A stretch of 64,000 nucleotides of DNA from Amborella trichopoda (Eukaryota > Streptophyta > Magnoliopsida > Amborellales > Amborellaceae): the NCBI RefSeq assembly GCF_000471905.2, contig NW_006499751.1, positions 3,778,344 through 3,842,343 of the forward strand, read 5' to 3'. A model generated the notes under the pieces. The model was not told where the DNA came from, did no database searches, and saw only the letters and a program-made list of their open reading frames with translations. The number at the start of each line of letters is the position of its first letter. Positions within the stretch are counted from its first letter, which is position 1. The translations under genes were made by a program, and so were the position numbers. Positions 22,341 through 33,430 of this stretch are shown here, in pieces.

Positions 22341-23010
22341 TGGCACACCTCATCCCATATGAAGGGAGTGTCCTTCTTCAGCAGGTGTGAAGACATCTTG
22401 CATAATCTCGAGATGAACCTTCGAACGTATGCCAGCTGCCCTTGGAGGGACGCAGGGTTGTAGGGGGTGGCATGTCCTGGATCACCTTGATTTTGACTGG
22501 CTCGATCTCCAGCCCTTGATACCTCACGATGAACCCTAAGAACGTTTCAGAGAGTACGCCAAAGGCACATTTCAAGGGGTTCATCTTGAGTTGGTGACGT
22601 CGCAGCCGCTGAAATACCTTTTCAAGGTCCTTCATGTGAGTGTCCTTTGCTTTAGACTTCACCATCAAGTCATCCACATAGCACTCGACCTCCTTCTGCA
22701 TCATGTCCTTGAAGATGGTCGTCATGTCTCAATGATACATGGCATTGAAGTTCTTTAACCCAAAAGGCATCACAGTGTAGAAAAAGACACCTTTTGGGGT
22801 CAAGAATGCAGTGGTCTCCACATCCTTTGGTGCCATCCTGATCTGATTATAACCAGAACACCCATTTTGGGGACAAGCTTGAAAGAGATCTTTTGGGTTA
22901 AAAAACGCCATCCTGATTTAATTGAGTTAAAGAAGGAAAATGCCATCCTGATCTGATTATAACCAGAATACCCATTTTCCTTTCTCCTTTGGAGACATTT
23001 TTGTCGAGAT
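22340..23010 (-). pseudogene. Reverse transcriptase remnant of fossil 3
   Basis: Minus strand 22911-22378 holds GCSGYNQIRMAPKDVETTAF, VMPFGLKN, the catalytic box ECYVDDLMVKSK and LKMNPLKCAFGV with LGFIVRYQGLEIEP. A clear Tat RT; broken. Confidence 0.85.
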
Positions 23011-24150
23011 GAAAGTTGGCCTTAGGTCGGCCTCATCCCCTATGTTTATCTCTTCAAGCTTGTCGACTATGGCCTGACCGCCTTCTTCCCAATCTTCTAG
23101 AGCTTCTTGCAACTCTTCGTCAGGGGATTCAAGATTCTTTTTATCAATCTCGAGTGTAGAGACCCAAGATCCTAACAGTTCTGCTTCTAGGAGGGCCCCA
23201 GTGTGGAAAACAACCTCTGGACCATTATCGGACTAGATAATGTAAGGATTAACCTCAAACATGGTCGACTCATTGGACCTTAGAGGATGACTTTGAGATT
23301 CAATGATCGTGAAGTCAGTGGCCTCCTGACTGGGATCCCTCGATACTTGCCTTGAACTGGCTGGCGCTTCATGAACCTAAATCACGTGGAAGGCCTCCTT
23401 GATACAGGGGCTTGAAGATAGCTCAAATTTGGCTTGGGCTGTCAGGGCAACGACGACGGTTAAGAATCCAGTTGCCTGGGCCAACATCTTTTTTAGGCGC
23501 TTCCGATGTGACCTGCTGCTCTTGGTGCCTTTGAGCTCTCTGTTTAGGGTGTTGAAGTCTGAGCACTATCAAGTTACACCTGTGAAAGAGATAGAAGAAG
23601 AGGGAGGAGAAGAAGAAGAAGTGAAGTTAGAATGTTTTGGGCAGCTTTTTACATCATCACAAGAAAGTGGACGTGTGCAAGGGGTATTTTAGGGCTTGCC
23701 TCAGCTCTGACTGTTGGGGGATGCTTTTAACGTCGTCACTCGTACTGGACGAGTCCCAAGCAGTTGATGACTTAGGGACGTCCTCCTATTTGGATGAAGG
23801 GATGAGGTGAGCCTTGCTTGGGATGAAGTCCTGCAAGGTTAGTAGTGGAGGAAGGGGGGCTTAAGGAATTCTTTCTCGACTGGTGGCTGAGGAATATGAT
23901 TCCTTCGACAAGCTGACCTGGGTACTCGTCCATTGGCTCTCTAGGGAGGTTTATGGTCCGTCATGATTGGCTAATTAGTAGCCCTGGCTAGGCAGACTGC
24001 CTCCCTCTTTAGGAATCTGAGCCTGCTTCACCCATTGTAGACCTCCTATGCTTGAGAAGTTGAGGGTTCAGAATGGTCTAAGGTATCCGCGTAGGGGACT
24101 TGTAGTGGAACTTCCTTTTCTGATGGGAGTGGTGGCTTGGAAGAGATCTA
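23010..24150 (-). pseudogene. Gag-pol linker of fossil 3
   Basis: Minus-strand counterpart of 53170-54300, with the acidic lead-in to RT at 23010-23200. No domain recognised and no protease signature seen. The + strand ORFs here are shadows. Confidence 0.6.
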
Positions 24151-26038
24151 GGAGAATAGTGCAAACGATGTGGCCTTTCTATACCTTCTCCGTGAGTACA
24201 GCTTCGAAGTCAGACCATTCCCTCAGCTCATGGCCCTGTACTTGGTGATATGGGCACCAGAGATTTTTCATATCCTGGGCAAGACACCTAGGTTGCCTGG
24301 CAGTCTTGGGCGTGACGAGACCCTATTGGAGCATCACCTCGAAGAGATCCTATAGAAGATCATGCTCAGCAATTTTTTGGGTTTGTGTCGAGATGTCTTC
24401 TTGTACTGAGAGAGAAGGGACCTGAGGGTGAGCTCTTGAGCTATCATGAATTTCTTGGTGCTGCTGCATCTTCTTTGCCAAGAGCTCATGGAAGCTAGTG
24501 CATTCACTGAGGTCATGGCCTCGTATCAGATGATACGGGCACCAGAGGTTCACAGTTCCTTCAAGCATGAACTTGGGCTGCCTTGTCGGCTTCAGTATGA
24601 TGAGACCTTCTTCGAGCAATACGAAGAATACCTCACGGAGGATGACAAGTGCCTCATCATCCTCTTGGATTGTCACTATGTGAGAAGCCTCAGTTGCCCC
24701 AAATGCTTTCTTTAGCTCTTCGAGCTTTATCTGGCCCTTGTTAATGAGGGCTTCCATAATGTCTTTGAGCATATAGCATTCTTGAGTAAGGTGGCCTACT
24801 CTCCTTTGATAGGCGTAGTATCTCTCATGTATCTCCTATCCAGCCTGCTCTAGAGATTTGACTTCGGTAGCTGGATCATGTTTTTCTCTAATAGGAATTA
24901 AAGCGGCACAGGAACCCACTCCTTCTTGAAGGGATACACCTTGTTTTGGTACTGGATCCTGTAGTCATTTCAATTTATATTTTTAGGGAGCGGGACCCTG
25001 TTATAGGACTGTTGTTGCTTGGCTCCAACATGAGGTTCTGTTTGTGCCTTAGTTGTGACTATCCCTTTGGAGAGGTCCAAGGTTTGAGGGGAGGCTTTCT
25101 TAGTGTCGGCCACGGTGATAGCCACACTAATGATTTTGCTTGTGGCCCCGATTGTTGAACTGAGAATTGTCATTGCCACGGGCGTTTCCCCAGCTAGAGG
25201 GTTGCTAACGAGATCCACATTGGTGTTTGGACTGACCTTTCGTACGAACTGCTTTAGAGATGAGCTCTGACATGGAGGCTGAATTGGAAGCCTCAACTTG
25301 CAGAGAGATCTCAGACAACATATTTCGTATACAAGTCTGAACTGCTTCCTTTTCAGTCATGCGAGTGGCATGATAGGTTGCCAACTCTCTCCATAGGACG
25401 ATGACCTTATCAACTGCCTCACCAGGATCTTGAGTCAATGTGAGGAGCTCGATGGTTTCCACATTTCTCTAGACATCATAAAAAAGTTGGTAAAACAATG
25501 TCTCCATTTATTGCCATGTGTGCACCGAGCTTGGAGGTAGCCGAGCATACCACTGGAAGGCTGACCCTTCGAGAGTCTCGATGAACTGATGGAGGAGGAT
25601 TCGCTCATCAGTTTCCATCTCTCGACATGTCGCTTGGAAGTGGGAGATATGCTGGTGTGAGGATGTATTACCATTGAACAGGGGAAGCTTCCCTTTTTGA
25701 TAATTTGGGGGAAACGACATATGGTCGATGTATGAGGGGTGCAACTTTTGATAAAACGACGCCCCTTGCATGCTCGAGATCTTGCTCTTGAGACTGTGGT
25801 TTACCATGACTTCTTTATTAGCTTGTGACACCATGCAGGAAGCAGAGCTATCTTGAGAGGTCGGTGGGGTAGTTTTTTAGGCGGTTGTGTCCTAAACTAG
25901 TGGGGAGTTGGCCTCATGGTGAGAAGAAGGGGGCCTAGAGGCTTCGAAGCGATCCATAGTTTCGAGAATGGATTGCATCATCACCTCGAACCTATTCATC
26001 CACTCTTCTTGGGCATCAAACTGGTCGTCGATCACCAT
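24150..26038 (-). pseudogene. Gag remnant of fossil 3 with repeated zinc-knuckle-like modules
   Basis: The probable start Met is at 26038 (MVIDDQFDAQEEWMNRFEVM). The capsid-type part has MSFPPNYQKGKLPLFNGNTS, LEGSAFQWYARLPPSSVHTW and ELLTLTQDPGEAVDKVI, a typical retrotransposon gag. Near the C-terminus come knuckle-like modules: one near 24820 (GHLTQEC), one reading LWCPYHLIRGHDLSECTSF near 24600-24540, and a third, more diverged one near 24250 (LWCPYHQVQGHE). Gag packages element RNA. Broken. Confidence 0.8.
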
Positions 26039-27623
26039 GATGCTGACTAGGTGAAGTAGTGGACTGTAAGGGTCGGCAAGTCATACGCGGTAGGTTAGTC
26101 TATAGGGGCTCAGCATGCTCCGACTGAACTTGAGTCTTGTACACTGACCGTGTGAGAACCGGTTCTTGACGGTCTTGGAACCATGACTACTTGGTAGCTC
26201 GGTCCTTTCTTGTGACGGTCACCACTGAGCAATATTCTTAGACTTCTAGTTCAGGTTCAGAAAGCCGAAGAGGGAAGAAGAGATTGTTAGATAGGAGGTT
26301 ATCGAGAGTGGTAACCTATAATGTCTTAGGGGCTTCTCTAGTTAGAAGCTGCAGGCCTCTCTTCTGCTTGATCTTGAGGTTGCAATAGTCTCCATTAAAT
26401 AATTGAGGTTGATATTCAGATTGCCTCGACTTCCTTGAGCATGTGAGGGCCGTGTCCATCAGCTGAAGCAAAGAGTGAGATCCAAGGATGGGCTGCTGCC
26501 CTGGATGTTGTAGGTTTCTATCTGCCATCAGACCCTTGCCCCGAGTTCCCTTGTGAAGTTTGGGTGCATGGATGACCCGAGGTGGCCGACTCAAGATGGT
26601 ACTCTTAGGGAAAACCTTTGAGTATCAGGTTTTTCCTAGCAAAGGGAGGGAGATAGAAGAAGGAACTAGCTCGTGACTCCGCCTGGTTCAGGATCAGGAA
26701 GGAACCTGTGAAACTAAAACGTGTACACCTTTGGACGCAGCCCTCCAGGTGACTTGGGGGTCAACCCGGGCTCGGTCAGCTGGTTCGAACTTAAGAGGCC
26801 AAGACCTACGTGCTTGTGGCTGTGAGGGAATGGGTAAGAGCCTGTCTCTCATAGGGTGAAGCCGTGTGTGCTGAGACGGAGGACGAGGGCGAGGTGGTCG
26901 ACCCTCATGTGCTCGAGCTGGCATAGAACTGACATTGCCAATAGTAGTGGGATGTAGATGCATGGCACGTGTAGGGCTTGGCTCAGGAGGGCTTGCTCAA
27001 GAAGGTTTAGCGATGGACATGAGCTTAGGGAAGAATGAAAGTTGCCCCGAGATGTTGCTCGAGTCGATGGACCATGAGCCCTTAGGTGTATGCGAGAAGT
27101 GAGGGCCCCAGGGTCTCCACCTTGGTGTGTCGAGCCTCTAAGTATAGAGGTCCAGTGTGGTGAAGGAGTATGGGGGGAAGCCTTACGGTGAGCCTCAAGA
27201 GTGATGGCAACCTGCTTGCCTTTCACAAAAGCGGACAGAGAAGCCTTTGGACGTACCTCAGCAATGTGACTAGCACGGGACTTGCCAGTAGCAGGGTGCA
27301 TGCTGTGGGTGGTAGCGCTACCAATGTGAAGGGCCTTGGTGGAGGGTCCATCGGGACTAGAAAGTGGGGAGTTAAGGACCTTCAAGTCCCTTCTCGCACC
27401 AATCCCGAAAAGAACCTGGGAGCCTGACTGTGAGTCCTAACTCAAGAGGAGTGTAGGGAACGAGGCTTGAGAAGCTCGCTTCCCCAGGACAATCATGAGT
27501 GCGGGGATGAGAAAATCCCCAGCTCAGAAGAACGGATTGAATAACCCAGATGCCATGGAATGCAGTGCAGAACATAAAAGGTGATACAAATCAAGCAAGA
27601 GCGAACCAACAAAGGGGAGTAAG
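26039..27623 (-). pseudogene. Leader of fossil 3 with conserved upstream ORF
   Basis: The leader between primer site and gag is long. 27385-26849 on the minus strand is open and contains LRGSTHQGGDPGALTSRI and HGPSTRATSRGNFH. Fossil 5 reads LGGSTHQGGDPTASTSCTYP and RGPSTQVTPRGNPH at the same place (50077-50508). Ogre elements are known to carry an ORF of unknown function upstream of gag; this fits that slot. No known domain. The stretch 26040-26600 shows no other feature. Confidence 0.55.
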
Positions 27624-27641
27624 TCCGCAGTGGCATCGCGA
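27624..27641 (-). other. Primer binding site remnant (tRNA-Arg type) of fossil 3
   Basis: A few bases inside the LTR end, the minus strand reads CGCGATGCCACTGCGGA, aligned with the better kept sites TGGCGACTCCACTGGGGA (44077-44060) and TGGCGAATCCACTTGAGA (49779-49796). Confidence 0.6.
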
Positions 27642-28499
27642 AACTGGTCGGATGCCTCGATATCGCCTCCTTAGATCTAGGTGATTGGGTGACATGTGTC
27701 TCAGATTCGGAAGACCCGAGACCTGAGACCGCTCTCTCGGGAACTTTGTTCACAAAACAAGGGCAGGTGCCCAACTGGTGAGAGTGGAATTTTGAACGTG
27801 ATGTGGGGACTAACCTCACCTGGGTCTGTGGCTTACTCGGGTTGACTCACATGGGCGACCTCTTAGATCACGGCAAAAAGTCCCCCAGCTGCTTCAACTA
27901 GGTCGGACTTGCCTCCCTGGACCTGCAATCTCCTTGTTTTCTGCATAGCTCTTACGTGGTTAATATGTAAGACAAGTGGGCCAAGTGACCCACCTTTGTC
28001 TTACAACGATGCACACTCATAGATAAGATGAGAAGTTAAGATGATGAAAAAGAGGGTGGAATAAAGGGAGAAAAGAGAAGAAGACTTGACAAGGGGATGA
28101 GCCTAGCCTAATAGTTGGACAAGCATAGTGACCGACTCGGAGTGGTAGCAAGATGGGCATGGTAACTCAGACCGACATGACAACAATACTACTCTCAATC
28201 AAGGCCGATATGACTATCCTAATATGGTGTGGCAGCAAGACAGGAATGGTACTCTTGACCAGCACGGCAGCAATACTACTCGACAACCAGGCTGCTATGG
28301 CGGTGTTAGACCGAGTCAATCCTTTGGTCAAGCGAGAATGGAAGAAGAAAAGAGAAGAGAAGAGAAGGGAAGAGAAGATGCGAGACGAAAGAGAGATAAG
28401 GTCCTAGGCAACGTTTGGCATTGTCGTCTACAGCTGTGGAGCAATAGTGTTGTGGCCCCTGGACGGCGCTGGACACTGCTGCTCGAGGCAGAAGGACGA

Positions 28500-28900
28500 G
28501 TAGTGAGCTTCAGATGGCGTTAGCTGTCGCTATCGGCAGCATGATCGTTCGCGGGCGACGATAAGCATCACCGTCAATAATTGGCGTGGAGAGCAATAGA
28601 TAGTTTTGTGCAAGACAACAAGCATCACCGCGACTCTTAGTGGGCGGCAATAGGCATCTCTGTCTACGATAGTCACGTGGCTCGAGTGAAACTCCCTCGT
28701 GTACGATAGTCGCGCAGCGAGAGTGAAACCCCCAAGGGCAGCGATAAGCATCGCCGTCTGCGATATGCATGGGTGCAACAGAGAGGCCTATGCGAGACAG
28801 TAAGCATCGCCACGTCCCTATGCAGGCGGCAATAGGAATCGTTGTCTGCAATAGGAATGAGGCGCAACAGATAACTTGTGGCGGTACGCATCGCATATGT
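28500..28900 (-). repeat. LTR-internal GC-rich repeats of fossil 3
   Basis: Irregular units of about 40-60 bases round GGCGACGATAAGCATCACCG and GGCAATAGGCATC. They lie in the R/U5 zone, where the LTR at 46888 has its own version (48640-48970). Confidence 0.7.
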
Positions 28901-29406
28901 GCTCACGCAGGATGCTGAAGACACGCATGTGAACGGTGGTGAGCAACACTGTTTGCAACTCGTAGGATGAAAGAGAAATATTTCGCAGCATGTGATGCAC
29001 ATTGTCGTGTGTGACACCCATCCTGGAACAAAAACAAGTGCCCGACCTGCTGCTTTAGTGTGGCCTGGCTCATCGTGTGCTCCTCTAGACGGTGCTACAC
29101 ACAATAAAGACTAAAGCCATGCATGGAATGTGCTGAGGGGAAGACAAGAAAGAAGGAGGCATGCACAACACTGCCATTGCCGTGCATGGCCTCTGAAGAA
29201 GGCTCAATAGAGAAGAAGAAAAAAAGAAAGAAGAGGGAAGAGCAGAGAAAAAGAAGGATCGAAGAGAAAAGATAATGAAAGTATTAGAAAAATACCTTGA
29301 AGATAGGAGGGGTACCACACTAAATTTTCTCTCTCTTCTTTCTTTCTCCAAAACATGCTCAAGAAATCTCAACACAAACTTTCATTTCATTAATCAAGAA
29401 TCCGCC

Positions 29407-29415
29407 CTTTTATAT
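29407..29415 (-). promoter_or_regulatory. LTR TATA box of fossil 3
   Basis: On the minus strand ATATAAAAG lies just after CATTGTACAA and downstream of a CCACCCACGTTTTGG block, matching the family's U3 core promoter layout. Confidence 0.6.
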
Positions 29416-30709
29416 TTGTACAATGAGAGATAACTTGCATTTATGAGCCAGGGCCAAAACGTGGGTGGAATACCAAAAACTTACCCTAATAGATAAATTA
29501 AATAAAATATGAAAATAGGGTACAAAAAGACTGATTTGCCCCAGCCTAACAATTAGAAAAATTCCAAAATAGTCCCTGCTGAGAACTTGAGATGTTATTG
29601 ATTCTTCTCGGATGATTCATTGACGATCTGACATCCGAATGAACGAAAGATGATTGTCATCTTGTAGGGCTTGATGCTATGATCACTTTGATATCAATTT
29701 TAAGCCACAAAACACACTTTAAGGCATGATCACATAACCTGAAATTTGAATGGATCATGAAAACTTTTGATCAATAGTGCGCCTTCGTGTTGATGTTTTT
29801 TTGTGATTTATTCCCTGAATTGAAATGAACATGTTACCATGATTGCGTTGCAATAAACGGAATGTGAATTTGGTACCCGAATGATGTTTTGGCAATTTTT
29901 TATTTTGGCTGGAATTTGGGATTCCCACTGCCGGAATGTGTAGTGACTTCGACTTGCTTTTATGTGAAATTTGACCGTTCATTATGCGCGGGGTTCGAAC
30001 CAGTGATAGCCACTAACCTTTTGCACGTTGTGATTTGGCCACTCAAGCGACTGAAGGTACTGCTAGAAATCTGCAATGTGCGGCTTCGAATCACGAAATT
30101 CTTTCTAGCTTTTCTCCTGGGTTGGTCATCATCACGGGACATGCCACATATCAAAACGCACATCTTGACCAGACGAACATACTCCAACAAGTTTGAGTAC
30201 GATCCATTCTCAAACGAGGGAGATATGGATGTCACAAGCCACTACTCGTGATTGTCCATGTAATGGAGATTAGTTGCAGGGTGGCCACACGGGAATAGTG
30301 TTCGGCTCCTCCTGTTTTGATCTTTTGCTCATAACGTCTTTCTAGAGTGTCCCTTTAGGATGAAATTTGACCCCCGGGGGTTTTCAACCATGACGGATCT
30401 AATAGATGTGGTTTCATGGATGTTTGATGCTCCAAAAGTAGGGTTCTAGTTATAGGGGTTCGTTTCAGGGTGTTAGAGGATGATTCTGCCGAAACTGTTT
30501 CTCAGACTGCACTACCTTAGACATGTTGAAATATCACAAAACTTAGCAGGAGCTTTTTTGGAGTCCTTATGAAGAACTTGGTTGGTTTTAGAGCCTTTCC
30601 GAGACTGTCAAAATTTCCAATGTTTGTCAGGCTTTATTGACCTTATTGACCGGCTTCTACCTTTTATTCTGCATTGGGGACCCATGGTGCTGAAAAATGT
30701 CTTCAAACA

Positions 30710-31507
30710 AAGGGTTGTGTAACTTTGAGATCATAGAATAGTCACCACATCATTCTTGTCTTTGCGATTACCATTTCTATGTACTCCTGGATCCACCACG
30801 GGCTTTAGTGAAATAGTATATTGTGAGGCAGCTTTAAGTAAAGGCTGCGCCTCCAAATTCGACACCAACTGGCCAAGTTGTTCAGTTGGGGCCAGTGTGA
30901 ACTGGTTCGATCGAGTGATAGGAGTTTGTGTTGATGAAGTGGAGGTCGATCGAGGTTGAGGGTTTGTAGATATTTGGGTCTATGGAACCAATGGAGGTGT
31001 TGGCTGCCTAAGGAGTGGTGGATTGGTCAGTGTCTTAAGGTATAAGATGAGTGGCGGACCAGGGTACTTCAAGAGCTTTGATTTCTGCATGAGCGGCTGT
31101 AATCTCTTCCCCGACCTTAGACTGATTTGGTCAGTGCTTCAGAGACCTGCACCATGTGGCATGCGTCGTGAGAATGGAAGCTCTACCCTCTGGACTCTCG
31201 CAGTCTTTGCTCGAAGTCAAGCTCAGGAGGCCATTGGGGTTTCTTGGCCTTGGGATTCTTATGCCGCTTGATAAGCTCCTCGGTTGTGGGAGGAGGCTTC
31301 GTGTTGGCCCTGGACGCCAAGGCGTCAGCGACTATTAGGAACCCAACTGCTTGGGCCATCGTCTTTTTCAATTGCTTTCGATGCCGCTTGCTAGTGTTGC
31401 AACTTTTCAGCTCTTTGTCAAGAGCTTCAAAGTTTGGGCATTCGCTAGTTGAACTTGCAAACGACGTGTTAGTGGAAGAAGAGAAAGGGCTAAAGGAAAT
31501 CGAGGAC
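30710..31507 (-). mobile_element. Fragment of a related Tat element
   Basis: Between the fossil 3 LTR and the chromovirus LTR. Minus strand 31371-31183 reads KTMAQAVGFLIVADALASRA, matching the gag-pol linker of the same family (fossil 5 ~53830). The remainder (30710-31150) is probably the same element but I cannot place it firmly. Confidence 0.5.
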
Positions 31508-31639
31508 TGTAACGACCAAAATATTTATTTAAGACAACGACACGGTAGGGAGTGTGGGATAGCACTGCCTGCAGTGCAAGGGTGGAAATGCCGGCTGAGA
31601 AGCAAAGGGATAACTTCGTTTGGAGAGGTGAGATTGAGG

Positions 31640-31900
31640 CAGCGCCATGCATGAGTATCACCGCGTGACAAGAAGGCTATCGTCACATGCGTATGGGATT
31701 ATCGTCACGCGACAAGGATGCTATTGTTGCACAGGTAAGGGAGTATCGTGCGCGACAAGGAGACTATCATCGCGTGTGTAAGGGAGTATCGCTGCTTGAC
31801 AAGGAGGTTAACATCGCGCGAGGATGAACGAACACCGTCTGTGACAAGAGAACTACGCCGCTTGAGAATGGACTGAAGGGTAGCGCCGACTATGCATCAC
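31640..31900 (+). repeat. GC-rich array in the chromovirus LTR
   Basis: About nine units of 25-40 bases of the form GTGACAAGAAGGCTATCGTC, with ACGCG-like links. They resemble the CTATCG(T/C)CGC(G/T)CGC motif in the Ogre-like LTRs and 3' regions, though the element family is different. Confidence 0.75.
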
Positions 31901-32459
31901 CGCGTGCGTAGCACTGGCTGCATCACTGCCGTGCATGACCAATGTTTGTCACTTGCCCAGCTGCATGATAGTGGCTCGCCACCTGTCAACTTTGGGCTGC
32001 CACCTTGGCAGTACTTAAGCCCTCTTCCTCTCCCCTCACGCCACTTCCACCTCCATTCTCTCTCTCTTATCCTTCCTCTCTTTCAAAGGCAAGTTGAAGG
32101 ACTTGGAGGAGGCTTCCTTAGCTCAATGTTAGAGCCGTCAGTGGGGGAGTTTTAGAGGACTGTAGGGGAAGGATTTGGAAGTTTTGTGCCACTAAGGTAA
32201 GTGGATTCGGAAGTTGTGTATCATGAATGTGTTCAAGTTTGAAGTATGGATTGGTAGAAGATAGAAATAAGTGTTTGGATATTTAAGAGTAAGGTTGAAG
32301 TTTTGTAAATCTGTGTGTTAGACTTCATGACTGTATAAGCTATGTAAATGATACAAGTGTTTGTTAAATATTCTTGTAAATTTAGTTTAGGGGTATATTT
32401 TGATTGACTATCAAAGTGTGGTTTGAGGGGTGAATGTTTATGCATGTGCAAGTAAGAAA

Positions 32460-33430
32460 AGCTTGGGAAAGGAATGGGGAATGAAAGGAATGCAAAGGAA
32501 TGAAAGGAATGAATGGAATGGAAAGGAATGAAAGGAATGTAAAGGAAAGGAAAAGTGAATTAAAGGAACGAAAGGAATGAAAGGAATGGAAAGGAATGAA
32601 AGGAATAGAAAGGAATGAAAGGAGTGAAAGGAATGGGAAGGAATGAAATGGAAAAAGGAATGAAATGGAAAAAGGAATGAAAGGAATGAAAGGAAAAAGA
32701 AATAAAAGGAATGAAAGGAAAAAGGAATGAAAGGAATGGAATGAAAGAAATGGAAGGAATGAAAGAAATGAAAGGATTTAGAGGAATGAAAGGCATGAAA
32801 GGAAAAGGGAAAAAGGAAAAAGGAATGAAAGAAATGAAAGGAATGAAAGGAATGAAAGGAAAAAGGAATGAAAGGAAAAATGAATGAAAGGAAAAAGGAA
32901 TGAAAGGAAAAAGGAAAAAGGAATGAAAGGAAAAGGAAAGAAAAAAATGAAAGGAATGAAAGGAAAAAGGAATAAAAGGAATGAAAGGAATGGGGAATGA
33001 AAGGAATGAAAGGAAAAGGAATGAAAGGAATGAAAGGAAAAAGGAATGAAAGGAATGGGGAATGAAAGGAAAGAAAGGAAAAAGGAAAAAGGAATGAAAG
33101 GAATGGAAAGGAATGAAAGGAATGGGGAAATGAAAGGAAAAAGGAATGAAAGGAGTGAAAGGAAAAAAAAAAAAGGAATGAAAGGAATGGAAAGGAATGA
33201 AAGGAATGGGGAAATGAAAGGAATGAAAGGAATGGAATGGGGAATGGGGAAATGAAATTCAAGAAATGAAATTCAAGGAATGGAATGGAATGGGAAAGGA
33301 ATGGGGAAAGGAATGGGGAAATGTAAGAAAAGCTTGGGAAAGGAATGGGGAAATGAAATTCAATGGCGAAAGAATGGGAAAGGAATGGGGAAATGAAATT
33401 CAAGGAATGGGAAAGGAATGGGGAAATGAA
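32460..33430 (+). repeat. GGAATGAAA purine minisatellite
   Basis: About 970 bases of AAGGAATGAAAGGAATGG-type units, with almost no C on the + strand. It ends in longer units (GGGGAAATGAAATTCAAG). The long ORF on the minus strand across it (Phe/Ser/Pro/His only) is a by-product of the repeat. Confidence 0.95.

Larger units (their letters stand above)
16479..30709 (-). mobile_element. Fossil 3: Ogre-like Tat element, 3' LTR lost
   Basis: Minus strand: 5' LTR (30709-27645), primer site, leader with extra ORF, gag, linker, RT, RNase H, integrase, and a 3' region with antisense ORF, antisense TATA and minisatellites. It ends at 16479, where the 3' LTR of fossil 2 begins on the other strand; the last part of the 3' region and the 3' LTR are not present. 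It is broken many times (well over ten). Confidence 0.85.
27645..30709 (-). repeat. 5' LTR of fossil 3
   Basis: Minus strand starts TGTTTGAAGACATTTTTCAG (30709) and ends GGCATCCGACCA (27645): 3065 bases with TG...CA ends. It is homologous along its length to the LTRs at 46888 and 35925, including the block GACCTGAGACCGCTCTCTCG-type U5 sequence near 27720. Confidence 0.8.

Noticed and set aside
23399-23692. 97-codon + strand ORF (VKNPVAWANIFFRRF)
   Set aside because: It is the shadow of the gag-pol linker on the minus strand; a similar shadow occurs at 31244-31654.
28153-28523. Overlapping + ORFs in the LTR of fossil 3
   Set aside because: On the strand opposite to the LTR's own direction, with purine-rich runs and no match in sister LTRs.
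29992-30001. GGTTCGAACC, like the B box of a tRNA gene
   Set aside because: No A box or cloverleaf around it, and other LTR copies do not keep it. A chance match within U3.
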